Source: Mrakia gelida
Taxonomy: Eukaryota > Basidiomycota > Tremellomycetes > Cystofilobasidiales > Mrakiaceae
NCBI GenBank assembly: GCA_024345305.1
Contig: BRON01000006.1
Span: 1,054,001 to 1,118,000, forward strand
Reading direction: 5' to 3'
DNA: 64,000 nucleotides
Under the pieces are notes generated by a model. The model was not told the origin of the DNA. It searched no databases and saw nothing but the letters and a program-made list of their open reading frames with translations. Positions 33,025 to 42,369 of the stretch are shown here, one piece after another; positions within the stretch are counted from its first letter, which is position 1, and every line of letters starts with the position of its first letter. The position numbers and the translations under genes are program-made.

Positions 33025-33043
33025 AAACGACAGGCTGTCGTTT
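33025..33043 (+). repeat. dispersed palindrome, copy 8 (type copy)
   Basis: AAACGACAGGCTGTCGTTT: 9-base arms AAACGACAG and CTGTCGTTT around one base. About 14 copies or variants occur in this window: 13484, 18914, 19719, 20622, 20755, 27971, 28813, 33025, 43015, 53834, 54187, 54378, 54557, 58187. Most are preceded by AATG(G/A) and followed by a pyrimidine-rich run. The repeats extend beyond the palindrome in some pairs. Confidence 0.85.
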
Positions 33044-33329
33044 TCTCTCCTTTTCTACCTCCCCGCTCAGTCCCTCCAACAAACAAAAGCCTGGCAGTTG
33101 CTTTGGATTATGGTTAGGTCGGAGCTTCAAAAAATTGCTGTGGGGCATTGGGCGATGGTAAAATCAAGCGAGTCCAAGGAGAGCCGAAATCTAGCGTAGA
33201 GCGACGCGACAGGAGAAATCAGGTACATACGTCTCTGCTTCTTTCTTTTCCCACCAGCCCCTCTTCGCTCCCTCCCTCTCGATCTACGCTAGCCGCTCCA
33301 TCTCAGGCTCCTACTCCCTCGCCTCCGAT

Positions 33330-33775
33330 GACCTCTCGCACGGAACCATTCACGACTCCAACCTCACCCTCACTCCCCCCTCGACCTCCCCTCCCCGTCC
33401 TCCGCTTACGGCCTCACCTTCATCACCACCAACGGCAACATCACAGCCAACATCACATCCTTCGCCACCTCTGGCTCCTACGCTTCCTTACTAGGAGGAG
33501 TCAACCTCAACTCGACGTCGCAGGGAGGAGGAACAGACATCGTCTTCCCTTTCGATTCGGTCGACGGCGAGTTTGAACTGGCGACGAACGAGGGGTTGCC
33601 TACCGTCAAGAAGGCTTTGACGAGGGGGGGTGGAACCTTCATGACCTGGGGAGGACTCGCAGATGAGAAGGTGCAGAGGAGTTGAACTACAAGTTCAGCG
33701 AGGCGGCCTCAGGCGCTGCGGTGGATGGGAAGGGTATGGTGAGCATGAAGGCCGATAAAGGGAACGTGAGACTGT
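33330..33775 (+). pseudogene. frameshifted secreted-type protein relic
   Basis: Three successive frames carry one coherent protein-like sequence: SYSLASDDLSHGTIHDSNLT; then SAYGLTFITTNGNITANITS, GSYASLLGGVNLNSTSQGGG and VFPFDSVDGEFELATNEG; then NYKFSEAASGAAVDGKGM ending at a stop. The two frame changes (about 33395 and 33683) have no splice signals, so this looks broken. N-glycosylation sequons and composition suggest an extracellular protein; the family is not recognised. Confidence 0.5.
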
Positions 33776-33784
33776 AAGTTGTGT

Positions 33785-34110
33785 CTCCAAGCTTTTACAA
33801 CTATTGATGTGAGTTTTCTTTCTTCTCCTTTCTCAACGAAGCGAGAAACCGAACCGCATCGAGCTGTCGAGCTGACTCTGTTCGTTCTTGGTCCTTTTCA
33901 GTCATGACGCCAGTCGGGGACGCTTGTGAACATCTGAGTATATATTTACACACTTGATTTGAGCCCTGAGAACCTTATGCGGCCAGCACTTCAATTGAAG
34001 ATGAAGCGAAAAAGTGAGGTCGGCGTCAGATCGACGCGTTGAGTCGACGCCTCTCTCTTCTCATCTCGATCCCACGGGTTGTAGATAGAGCTCATATGTA
34101 GTTACCATGA
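33785..34110. other. no gene seen
   Basis: Short frames only; no repeat recognised. Confidence 0.4.
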
Positions 34111-34114
34111 CTAT

Positions 34115-34490
34115 CTAGTCCCCTTCCACTCCCGACCTTTTGCTAAACCGATCTCCCTCGACGTCTCCGAGCTCCTTCCCGTCTTGTGAGTCCTTATCCT
34201 CATCCTTATCATGCTTGTCGTCGTAGTCGCGCTCCTCCTCGCTGTACTCGTAGATACCATACTGCTCCCCGTCCATCCCGCTCAACTGATCCCCGATCAA
34301 CCCAGATCCCCCTTCTTTGAACTCCTACCCTGCTTCGCGGTGAATCCTCTCGAGCTGATCAGCAGAGAACTGCCTAGCATCTGGGTGCGGATCGCCTCTT
34401 CCGTCCATCCCCTTCTCGAAGAGGAGCGTGTTGCATGCTTGGATGGCGAAGAGCAGAGCGTTGAGGGCCGAGAGGGGAAGAGATATCGCT
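34115..34490 (-). pseudogene. relic of a gene with an acidic C-terminus
   Basis: The minus strand reads SALNALLFAIQACNTLLFEK, GRGDPHPDARQFSADQLERI, then after an in-frame TAG EFKEGGSGLIGDQLSGMDGE and a very acidic end (EYSEEERDYDDKHDKDEDKD) stopping at 34115. The TAG with no good splice option suggests decay. The first block is hydrophobic and could be a membrane segment. Family unknown. Confidence 0.4.
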
Positions 34491-34499
34491 GTCGTTTGA

Positions 34500-35430
34500 G
34501 CTCTTGTTGAAAAAGAAGCAGAGGGTAAGATAAGAGAACAAGAGATCGCGACGAGCGCGCGTCCTCGTTATTTTTCTCTGAACTCGTTTCTCTTGTACGT
34601 CATTCAAAGCCAAACAGATCCGATCATCGTAAATAGCGCGTATAGATGCCTCATCTAATGTTTTGAATTATAGATCTTCCCCGCCACCCATCTAACAACA
34701 CTAAACGGAACCGCTTTCACCTCCCACAACCCAGCCCTCACAATCTCTTCAAAGATCAACCCCCCACTCCCTAGAATTCACACATCCGTCCACACCCAGA
34801 GAAGAGAGTTATTCTGTTCCAGGTGCCAAAGGAGTACGAAGCGCTCAAAAAGATGGCGAAGGGTTGAGGAAGGAAAAAGTGCGCTGTTGAGGGTTGGATA
34901 AACGGTAGGGAGCGAATTAGAGAAGGAAAGCTGAACTACTGGTCCATCAAGTAGGTGCTATATCGTCAGAGCGAGAGAAAGAGAGAAAGCCAAAGCAAGG
35001 AAATGAAGCAAGAACGTACGGGAGGAGGAAAAACAAAGGGAAGAAAAGAAAACATGATGAGTTTCGTTCGGTGAGACGCATCTTGAGACTAATTGAAGAG
35101 GGAGGACAAATAAATCGTGCGCGAGACACAAAGGAGGATGACAAAGACTTTGTGATGGGGCCGTCAAACAACGTTAGAGATCGTCGTTCGTAGCAAAGCG
35201 GAGGGAGCGGAGGCGAGGCGACGTGAAATGTATGAAGCCTCCTCTTCTCTTTGCAATATCGCTTCGCTACGCGTCGCTTCATACTGAATTTCCCCTCTTC
35301 TTCGTGCACTTAAACGTCTTCAGCTCGCTGCTCAGGCCTCCTTTTCTCGCAGGCCTCGCACTCCCCCTCCATCTCTCCTCCCTCTCTTCTCAATGCTCCT
35401 CTTCCTCGACCTCAATCCCTCCTCTCCTCT
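34500..35430. other. no supported gene
   Basis: A possible short plus-strand end exon (VPKEYEALKKMAKG before a stop near 34867) follows a good acceptor but has no partner. Nothing else seen. Confidence 0.3.
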
Positions 35431-35431
35431 C

Positions 35432-35618
35432 CACTCAAGTCCTTCTCGGCATCTGCCTCCTCGATGGCCGAATCCACAACTTCTGCTCGTTGCACGGAGC
35501 TAGGTTGACTTACGCCGACGAGGAGAACGCGTCGCTGGATCACCACCTCATCTCCCCCTACCCTCTCACCAACACCCATCTCTTCTCCTTTAACTCCAAA
35601 CAGTTCATACCGATGTAA
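35432..35618 (+). pseudogene. orphan 3' exon
   Basis: After an acceptor-like CTCAAG the plus strand reads LLGICLLDGRIHNFCSLHGA, TYADEENASLDHHLISPYPL and FSFNSKQFIPM then TAA. It looks like a true last exon, but no upstream exons are convincing. Confidence 0.35.
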
Positions 35619-35631
35619 ACGATGTATCCAG

Positions 35632-35853
35632 CTAATCTGCTAGCAGGAACGGTACCGGCGCGTACTGCTTAGGGTTAGGGTCAGCCTGTATGGCTCCAGC
35701 CACCGTAAGTCCTCTGTCAAAAGAGAGCCAGCCTCCTTCGACCTTGATTCCAAGGATGATGGGGTAGGATCCGAGGATAGTGATGACGTTTTTAAGTCGA
35801 TTGGAGAGAGCCTCCTCATCGTCGGAAGAGGGAGAGCGAGCTCGGAGAGGCAT
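35632..35853 (-). CDS. small unrecognised ORF
   Basis: 73 codons from ATG 35853: MPLRARSPSSDDEEALSNRL, NVITILGSYPIILGIKVEGG, then GLTVAGAIQADPNPK and a stop at 35632. Composition is protein-like. It converges tail to tail with the orphan exon ending at 35618. A pair of TTAGGG units at 35669 lies inside this frame, coding for the DPNPK part. Confidence 0.4.
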   Translation of the reverse strand: MPLRARSPSSDDEEALSNRLKNVITILGSYPIILGIKVEGGWLSFDRGLTVAGAIQADPNPKQYAPVPFLLAD

Positions 35854-36436
35854 GGGAGAAGGAGAGGGAAGGAAGGTAGGGGCGGGCGATGGTTTCGAAG
35901 GAAGGAGCGTTCGATCCGGCCCCCTCCGTCTTTATCGAACCGCCACCTTCCAAACGAAGGAAAGGTCTCAAACGTCTTTGAATCTCCCCTTTTACTTCAG
36001 CATGGTCCCCTCCACCTCCTCTCCTTCTTTCCCGGACATCCCTACCGAAATCGATGCCCACATCCTTAGCTTCTGCGATCAAGCGACTCTCGCAAAGTGC
36101 TCGACCCTCTCCCTCGCCTTCCTTCAACTCTCCTCGCCTCTCCTTTACGAGGACGTCGTTCTTCAAGGGCTCAAATGTCTTCATAAGTTGCTATGTGCTA
36201 GACCGGTGAGCTTCCTCCCCTTTATTTCCTCCCTCCTTCCCAAGTTTCAATGTAAAATCCAGCCAGAGCTGAGGTCCTTCCTTTCTCTTCCCCACTCCCT
36301 CAGGACCCGTCCTATCAAAGCCATATCCACCCCTACCTCGCTCTCACCCAAATCAAGAAGCTCTCTCTCGTAATCAAGGACGGAGACGCTCCTCGGAAGC
36401 ATCTATGAAGATGTAAGGTCTAGCGTCCGGTTCGAT

Positions 36437-36507
36437 CTGGAGAGAGAAAGAAGGACTCGTGAGACGCTAGCTTGGTGGTCAAGATGTAGACTATGTATCG
36501 AGCTAAC
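36437..36507 (-). other. candidate intron I inside E2
   Basis: Minus strand CTCCAG|GTTAGCTCG ... CTCTCTCCAG|ATCGAACC, 71 bases. About 55 of these bases duplicate the neighbouring exon-like sequence. Confidence 0.55.
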
Positions 36508-36521
36508 CTGGAGAGAGAAAG

Positions 36522-36591
36522 CTGTAGAAGTATAGAGAGAGAATATAAGTACACGACTGATGAAGAGAAGGAGAGTAGAAGATGAACGAAC
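36522..36591 (-). other. candidate intron II inside E2
   Basis: Minus strand GAGTCCTT|GTTCGTTCATC ... ACTTCTACAG|CTTTCTC, 70 bases with a pyrimidine-rich 3' end. E1 lacks exactly these bases. Confidence 0.55.
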
Positions 36592-37211
36592 AAGGACTCG
36601 TGAGACGCTAGCTTGGTGGTCAAGACGTAGACGAGAGTAAGAAGGGAGGAGAGGGAAGTGAAAAAGGTTAAGGGAATAAGGCAGTGTGCGAAGAGAGAGA
36701 GAGCTAGCGAGATTAGAAACTAGAGGAGCGAGCTCAGCAACCTATTCTACTGTAGAAAAGAAAGAAAGAGATAAAAGAAAGAGATACGCAAATCTTCACA
36801 GCATCGGGGTCATCTGCAGCCAGAACCCATCGACTTCAACAAGGATCGACTTATCTCCTCCTCCTCCCCTCTCCCCCTTCGCTCCCTCTCCATCCTTATA
36901 CCCATGAATCCTCCCATGGATCTCGGCAGGAGTCTTGACCAGCTCCTCGGTCTATGCGACCCAACCACCTTCCATCTCATAGGCTATGGTCTCCCCAAAA
37001 CAGGTCGCGAAGCCACCGTTCCCAACTTGGACTGCTTCAGGCTGGGATGGAAGCGGATCAAGCTCTTCACCCTCCAAAGAGCAAGATGGTCGCTCGCCAT
37101 CTCCTTCCACCTCTCCCGCTCAGTCAAGTTCTCCTTCTATGTAAATTCCGACCTCTCGTCGTTTAGAGTTGAGTCCCAACTTTGGAGGAGCGCATTGCAG
37201 GGGGTCGTTCT

Positions 37212-37441
37212 TGTTGTTGGGTCGTCCACTTGAGCTTAGGGATGTCTGCAGGATGTGGTTCAAAGCTTGTTGTATAAAGCTAGCTACTCGAAAGGTTTAT
37301 ATACTATGGAAATGGTCACGTGATCTGAAGGTAGCTTACAAAGCTGTTGTTCACTAAGGAGGGTTACTGACATGGGGACTGAACGAGACGCGTTACTAAG
37401 CTACTACGTAAGACCTCTCTGCGAGTCGCCACCTTCCAACA
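37212..37441 (-). repeat. 3' LTR of copia A2
   Basis: 230 bases identical to 41829-42058. Differs from the A1 LTR mainly in one block (GTTGTTCACTAAGGAGGG in place of GTTTACGAAGAATGG). Confidence 0.95.
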
Positions 37442-37471
37442 CTCCCACTCGACGAGCTGAGAGCCCTTCCT

Positions 37472-40400
37472 TCATTTCCCCCTCTGCGGGTTTCCATCCA
37501 TGTCTCCGCTGGTCTTTTGATCCATGCGCGAGGGTTCCTTCTGGATGTTGAGCGATTTCTTGAACCGTTCGAGCTTTTCGACTCCGAGAGCCTTGGTGAG
37601 GATGTCTGCCTGCATGTCCTCGGTGGGACAGTAGTTGAGCTTGATGAATCCTCTCTGTTGGGCCTCTCGTCCGTATTTGTACGCGACGTCGATGTGCTTG
37701 GTCTTCTCCGAGTGAGTACCGTTCTTGGTTGTTTCGATGGCTCCTTGGTTGTCTACGTTTACTGGGATCGATCCGGTGTCGTATCCGAGTTCAGCGAGGA
37801 TCTTGGCGACCCATCTAAGGCTCCGGCATCCTGCGGAGAGAGCGATGTACTCTGCTTCAAGAGAAGAGAGACTGATTGCCTTTTGGCGTCGACTCGCCCA
37901 GATGACTGTGGATCCAAATACCTTGACGACGAAACCTGTTGTTGATCGTCTTGATTCCGTGTCTCCGGCGTAGTCGGAGTCGGTCCATAGTTCTGCGATT
38001 GGAGCGTCCGAGTGTCCTCCAAGTTGAAGCGACGTGTCTGCTGATCCTTGTAGGTATCGCATGACCTTCTTGACTGCTCCCCAGTGAACCCTTCGTGGGT
38101 CCGAACTGAATCGGCTGAGAACTCCGACGGCGAAGGCGATGTCCGGTCGAGTGCAGACTTGGAGGTACATCAACGATCCCACCGCTTCGAGGTAGGGTAC
38201 TCCGTCCAGCTTCTCTGATCCCGAATCCTCCGATTGGACCGACAGTTGCCTAAAGTCGTCCATCGGAACCTTGTTTGGTTTAGCGCCGACCATGTTGAAT
38301 CGTTCGAGGACCGTTTGAACGTATCGTTTCTGGCTGAGGTCCATTGTCCCCGCCTTGCGGTCCCTCGTAACGTCGATTCCGAGGATGGTTCCTGGGTTGA
38401 GGTCTCCTCTGTCGTCGATCTTGAATTCCTTCTGGATCTCCGTCATGACCCACTCCAAATCCTCCTTGTCTCCTGCGGCGACGAAGTCGTCAACGTACTG
38501 GACCAACATGATCCGTCGTCCCTTCCTATGCCCTATGTAGATGCAAGGGTCCGCTTCGAGTGGATGGAGATTGAGTTGAGTTTGAAAGAACTTTGAGGAG
38601 TGATTGTAGAACGCGAGTGGCGATTGTTTGAGTCCGTATAGGGCCTTGAGGAGATGCGCGACGAGTTTCTTCTTGTCGGCTCCCTTTTGTTCGTACCCTG
38701 TTGGCTGTTCCATGAAGACCGTTTCCACTAGGTCGGCTGTGAGGAACGCCGTCTTGAAGTCTCCTTGGACTAGATCGAGATCCTCCGATGCTGTGATGGC
38801 GAGGACGATCCTGAGTGAGTTGAGCTTTGATACCGGCGCGTACGTCTCGACGTAGTCGACTCCTTCTTGCTGACTGAATCCCTTGGCGACCCATCTGGCT
38901 TTGAAGCGAGTAATCCTCCCGTCGGCTCCTTTCTTGAGCGCGTAGACCCAGCGACCTCTGACCGTTTTTGATCCTGAGGGTAGCTCTGTGAGTTCAAAGA
39001 CTCCGTTCCCTTCCATCGACACCATCTCTTCGTCCATCGCTTCCCTCCAGAAGTATGCGTGCTCCGACGCCATGGCTTCTCCGTATGTATTTGGGACGGA
39101 GGGTGGTGGAAGATCCTCGAGTTTGGGTTGCGTCGCTTGAGCGTGTCCGGCGAAGTCCTCCGAAATGAAGTCGGTGATGTCGTAGTCTGTCTGGACAAAT
39201 CTTGCCGAGTCTCCTGTTCCTGTGAGAGGTTTCTTGTGCCGTTGACCTCGTCCGTAGCTCCCACTCAAATCGACAGCCGGTTCATCGATGATGGGCTCGT
39301 AAGTGTAGGAGTGCTTGACGCGTGATGGGTTGGGTTTCCTTGCCTCGGTCTCCCTGACCGGGTCTTGTTGGTTGGACTTGAGTAGGTGCTGTTCCTCTCC
39401 TTTGTCCTCCTCTAGTTCCTTCTCTTCTTCTTCCTCCTCCTTGTGGTCCTCCTTGATTCCGGCTTGTCCCATTCCTGGTAGCTCCACCGTCTGGTGGACT
39501 CCACGTGTTTCGTCGAAGATAACGTCCCGAGAATGAAGGATCGACCGCTTGGGGTCTCCATGGACTTGAAGTCGATAGGCCTTCTTCCCGTTGAGATCGC
39601 CGTATCCGAGGAAGATGCACTTGATGCTCTTGGGTTGATGCTTGATCTTTTGAAGGTTGAGCGCGTAAGCGAGAGCTCCGAACGTCCGCATTGCAGTGAG
39701 GTCGGGCTTCCTTTTGTAGTAGGCTTGGTAGGGGGTTTGAGAGTTGACTGAGGATGAGGGAATGCGGTTGATTGTGTATGTGGCGTAGTTCATGGCTTCC
39801 GCCCAGTAGGATCCGTCGAGGTCCCTCGCGTCTCGTAGCGCGCAGGTGATCTTCTCCTCGATGGTTCGCATTCCTCGTTCGGCCTTGCCGTTTTGTTGCG
39901 GTGTGTGTGGGATAGTCGTTTCCTTGGTGATTCCTTCGTCCCGGAGATAGAACTCGTAGTCCTTCGACGTGTATTCCCCACCGTTGTCTGACCTGATCCG
40001 TTTGACGACGTGATTGGTCCTTTTCTCCTCCCTTTTCCTCCAGGCGATGAATGTTGCCAGTGTTTCCGACTTCCTCTTCAATGCGAACGACCAGTGGTAG
40101 TTGCTGAAGTCGTCCCAGATCGTCATCATGTAACGCATTCCTTGAGCCGAGGCGATTGGCATCGGTCCGGCGAGATCCGTGTGGACGAGTTCGAGAGGTG
40201 AAGTGGTTTTGGTGGTGGAGGTGGGGAATGGAGTTCGATGTTGTTTCCCTTCGACGCAAGGTACGCAGATCCTTTCCTTGAATCCGATGATGTCCTTTTT
40301 GGTGAAGGTTGGTAGGAGCTTCTGACGAGACAACTCCTCCATGGCGGAGATAGAAGCGTGACCGAGCCGGCGATGAAGGACCTCGATCTTGTCGACTCCT

Positions 40401-41779
40401 GTTGCCGCGAGTGCTACGTCTTCTCCTCCTGAGCCGACTCCCTTGAAGTCGCTCACGTCCAGCATGTAGAGGTTCTTCGACACCTCTTTTCCCTCCATGA
40501 ACAGCGATCCGTCTCGAAGGAACTGGCATCGCTTGTTGGTTTGGGTTGTCCCCTTGCTGGGGAACCTGGTCTCGACTCCTTTGTTACCGAGTTGACCGAT
40601 ACTGATGAGGTTGCTGAACCCTGGGATGTGGTATACGTCGGAGATGGTGAAGGCCTTCCTTGATCCTTTCACGGTGGTCTGGAGGTGGATGGAGCCGATG
40701 CCGAGGATCTGAACGATTGATCCGTTGGCCGTCGTGACCGTTCCGTTGTGCGCCTTGTATGTTACGAAGCGTTCCCGGTCCCCGACGATGTGGTTTGATG
40801 CTCCACTATCGGCGATGTATCCATGCTTGGTTTGAGCGAAGAGCGCTTGGGCCGACGTCGCGATGTCGGATCCGGCTTGAAGACCGTAGTCTACGAGGTG
40901 CGCCTCTTCCCTATCCTTCCAGTTCCCCTTGTTCTCCTTCTTCCCCTTCCCGAACTTCCTTCCCTTTCCACCTTGTCCCTGCCCCGTGGGCTTTCCTCCA
41001 TTCAACTCCCAGCACTCCGACTTGAAGTGTCCGACCTTGTTGCACTGATGGCACTTGGCGGTCCTCTTGTCGACAAGGAGGGCTGTTTCCTTCGACGATG
41101 AAGTACCGGTCGGTTTGAGAGACTCGTGAGTCCTTACGTGGATGAGGAGGGATGTGGCGACGGCGGTTGGGTTGAGTTCTTGTTTTGATTCTTGCGCCTG
41201 GAGCGTTTGGTGTTGAATGAATTGTTCGAGTGATGCAGGTAATCCACTGAGGAAGAACATTGTGCTCATCCTGTCTGGGATGTTGAGGCCGAGAGCTGAC
41301 ATGTCGTCGATGATCCTTTGGAATTCGTCGATGTACTCCTGTACTGGTTCTCCCTCCTCCATCTTGAGGTCCCTCATCCTTCGGATGGCCATGACCTCTC
41401 CCGCTCCTCCTTCCACCTTGTGAGTCTTCCTCAGAAGATCCCATGCCTCCTTTGCGTGTTTGCAGTTCCGGATCCGAGGTAGTTCTCGGTCGCTGACCGC
41501 CATTTGAATCCTGTGGAGCGCGAACTCGTCCATATGGTCCCATTCTTCGATGTCCTTGACGTTGTTCTGCTGCTTCACGACCTCTTGTCCGGTGGTGTCC
41601 TTTTCCATAATTTCCGGGGTGAGGTTGGGCCTGGTTTTCGTACCGAGGACGACGGGCTTGATTCCTGCTTCTCCAAAAGCGATCTCCATCCTTACTGACC
41701 ACGTCTCGTAGTTGGTACCATCGAGAGCAGTGAGTTTGAACAGCTTGTGATCCAGCTTCTTGGAGTAGTTGCTTGACAT
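37472..41779 (-). CDS. copia Gag-Pol polyprotein (A2)
   Basis: 1435 residues, the same domain order as A1 (Gag, zinc knuckle, protease, integrase, RT, RNase H) with all motifs kept. I count about ten amino-acid differences from A1, for example integrase region IAWRK for ITWRK, RT start TVRGRW for TVGGRW, and VGAKPNK for VDAKSNK. No stop or frameshift. It is therefore also potentially functional. Confidence 0.97.
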   Translation of the reverse strand: MSSNYSKKLDHKLFKLTALDGTNYETWSVRMEIAFGEAGIKPVVLGTKTRPNLTPEIMEKDTTGQEVVKQQNNVKDIEEWDHMDEFALHRIQMAVSDRELPRIRNCKHAKEAWDLLRKTHKVEGGAGEVMAIRRMRDLKMEEGEPVQEYIDEFQRIIDDMSALGLNIPDRMSTMFFLSGLPASLEQFIQHQTLQAQESKQELNPTAVATSLLIHVRTHESLKPTGTSSSKETALLVDKRTAKCHQCNKVGHFKSECWELNGGKPTGQGQGGKGRKFGKGKKENKGNWKDREEAHLVDYGLQAGSDIATSAQALFAQTKHGYIADSGASNHIVGDRERFVTYKAHNGTVTTANGSIVQILGIGSIHLQTTVKGSRKAFTISDVYHIPGFSNLISIGQLGNKGVETRFPSKGTTQTNKRCQFLRDGSLFMEGKEVSKNLYMLDVSDFKGVGSGGEDVALAATGVDKIEVLHRRLGHASISAMEELSRQKLLPTFTKKDIIGFKERICVPCVEGKQHRTPFPTSTTKTTSPLELVHTDLAGPMPIASAQGMRYMMTIWDDFSNYHWSFALKRKSETLATFIAWRKREEKRTNHVVKRIRSDNGGEYTSKDYEFYLRDEGITKETTIPHTPQQNGKAERGMRTIEEKITCALRDARDLDGSYWAEAMNYATYTINRIPSSSVNSQTPYQAYYKRKPDLTAMRTFGALAYALNLQKIKHQPKSIKCIFLGYGDLNGKKAYRLQVHGDPKRSILHSRDVIFDETRGVHQTVELPGMGQAGIKEDHKEEEEEEKELEEDKGEEQHLLKSNQQDPVRETEARKPNPSRVKHSYTYEPIIDEPAVDLSGSYGRGQRHKKPLTGTGDSARFVQTDYDITDFISEDFAGHAQATQPKLEDLPPPSVPNTYGEAMASEHAYFWREAMDEEMVSMEGNGVFELTELPSGSKTVRGRWVYALKKGADGRITRFKARWVAKGFSQQEGVDYVETYAPVSKLNSLRIVLAITASEDLDLVQGDFKTAFLTADLVETVFMEQPTGYEQKGADKKKLVAHLLKALYGLKQSPLAFYNHSSKFFQTQLNLHPLEADPCIYIGHRKGRRIMLVQYVDDFVAAGDKEDLEWVMTEIQKEFKIDDRGDLNPGTILGIDVTRDRKAGTMDLSQKRYVQTVLERFNMVGAKPNKVPMDDFRQLSVQSEDSGSEKLDGVPYLEAVGSLMYLQVCTRPDIAFAVGVLSRFSSDPRRVHWGAVKKVMRYLQGSADTSLQLGGHSDAPIAELWTDSDYAGDTESRRSTTGFVVKVFGSTVIWASRRQKAISLSSLEAEYIALSAGCRSLRWVAKILAELGYDTGSIPVNVDNQGAIETTKNGTHSEKTKHIDVAYKYGREAQQRGFIKLNYCPTEDMQADILTKALGVEKLERFKKSLNIQKEPSRMDQKTSGDMDGNPQRGK

Positions 41780-41828
41780 GACGAAGGATTGTTGCTTAGC
41801 GAGTGGTGGCGAACTGGTGCTGATAACG

Positions 41829-42058
41829 TGTTGTTGGGTCGTCCACTTGAGCTTAGGGATGTCTGCAGGATGTGGTTCAAAGCTTGTTGTATAAAGCTAG
41901 CTACTCGAAAGGTTTATATACTATGGAAATGGTCACGTGATCTGAAGGTAGCTTACAAAGCTGTTGTTCACTAAGGAGGGTTACTGACATGGGGACTGAA
42001 CGAGACGCGTTACTAAGCTACTACGTAAGACCTCTCTGCGAGTCGCCACCTTCCAACA
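41829..42058 (-). repeat. 5' LTR of copia A2
   Basis: Identical to 37212-37441. The sense strand has the same TATATAAACC box (41911-41920) and the same CGTTATCAGCACC next to the LTR end. Confidence 0.95.
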
Positions 42059-42062
42059 GTTC

Positions 42063-42369
42063 TGTTGTGAGGTTTCGGCTCTGGAGGAGGATGGTCTTCA
42101 GTACAAGTAATATATAAACGAGATCCAGTAGCGAGAGATGGTAGAACTCACCTGGAGGAGGATGGTCTTCAGTACAAGTGAAGAACCTCCTCCTCTCAGT
42201 GTGAGCCCTCCTTATATAATCTACGAGAACCCTCCGCAGCACCTATGAAGTATCTACTATTACAAGAGATGACTAAGCTACCTACGGAGAAACTACTAGA
42301 ACTATGGAGAAGAGAGAAGGTGCTAGAAACGACTCGACGCGGCTCGTCTCAATGACGCACTTCTCAACA
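42063..42369 (-). repeat. solo LTR C with an intron-like segment
   Basis: 307 bases; sense is minus, TGTTGAGAAG to CCTCACAACA, with TTATATAAGG as TATA box. The target duplication CGTTC is at 37206-37210 (now separated by A2) and 42370-42374. At 42081-42151 the sense strand shows CCTCCAG|GTGAGTTCTACC ... CCTCCTCCAG|, 71 bases, flanked by a perfect 28-base direct repeat. Clearly related to LTR B1. Confidence 0.85.
42081..42151 (-). other. candidate intron inside LTR C
   Basis: 71 bases, GTGAGT donor identical to that in B1, CAG acceptor. Both borders fall at the end of the repeat ACTTGTACTGAAGACC and its continuation. Confidence 0.6.

Larger units (their letters stand above)
36404..36800 (-). 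repeat. LTR-like repeat E, long copy E2
   Basis: 397 bases, plus strand TATGAAGATG to AATCTTCACA, with 5-base duplication GCATC (36399-36403 and 36801-36805). On the minus strand it contains two GT-AG segments, 36437-36507 (71 bases) and 36522-36591 (70 bases), separated by 14 bases (CTTTCTCTCTCCAG). Without them and a 13-base simple repeat it is E1. On the plus strand its ends also offer a donor (GAT|GTAAGG) and an acceptor (CTTCACAG at the junction). Confidence 0.85.
37212..42058 (-). mobile_element. Ty1/copia LTR retrotransposon A2, full length
   Basis: Second complete copy of family A on the minus strand: identical 230-base LTRs (37212-37441, 41829-42058), open Gag-Pol and target duplication GTTCT at 37207-37211 and 42059-42063. 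The right-hand duplication overlaps the first base of LTR C, so A2 inserted at the very edge of an older solo LTR inside the F-box gene. LTR pairs are identical within each element but differ between A1 and A2, so the two are separate recent insertions rather than one duplication. Confidence 0.97.

Noticed and set aside
35669..35681. Two TTAGGG units as another telomere relic
   Set aside because: They fall inside a plausible reading frame (DPNPK on the minus strand) and there are only two units.
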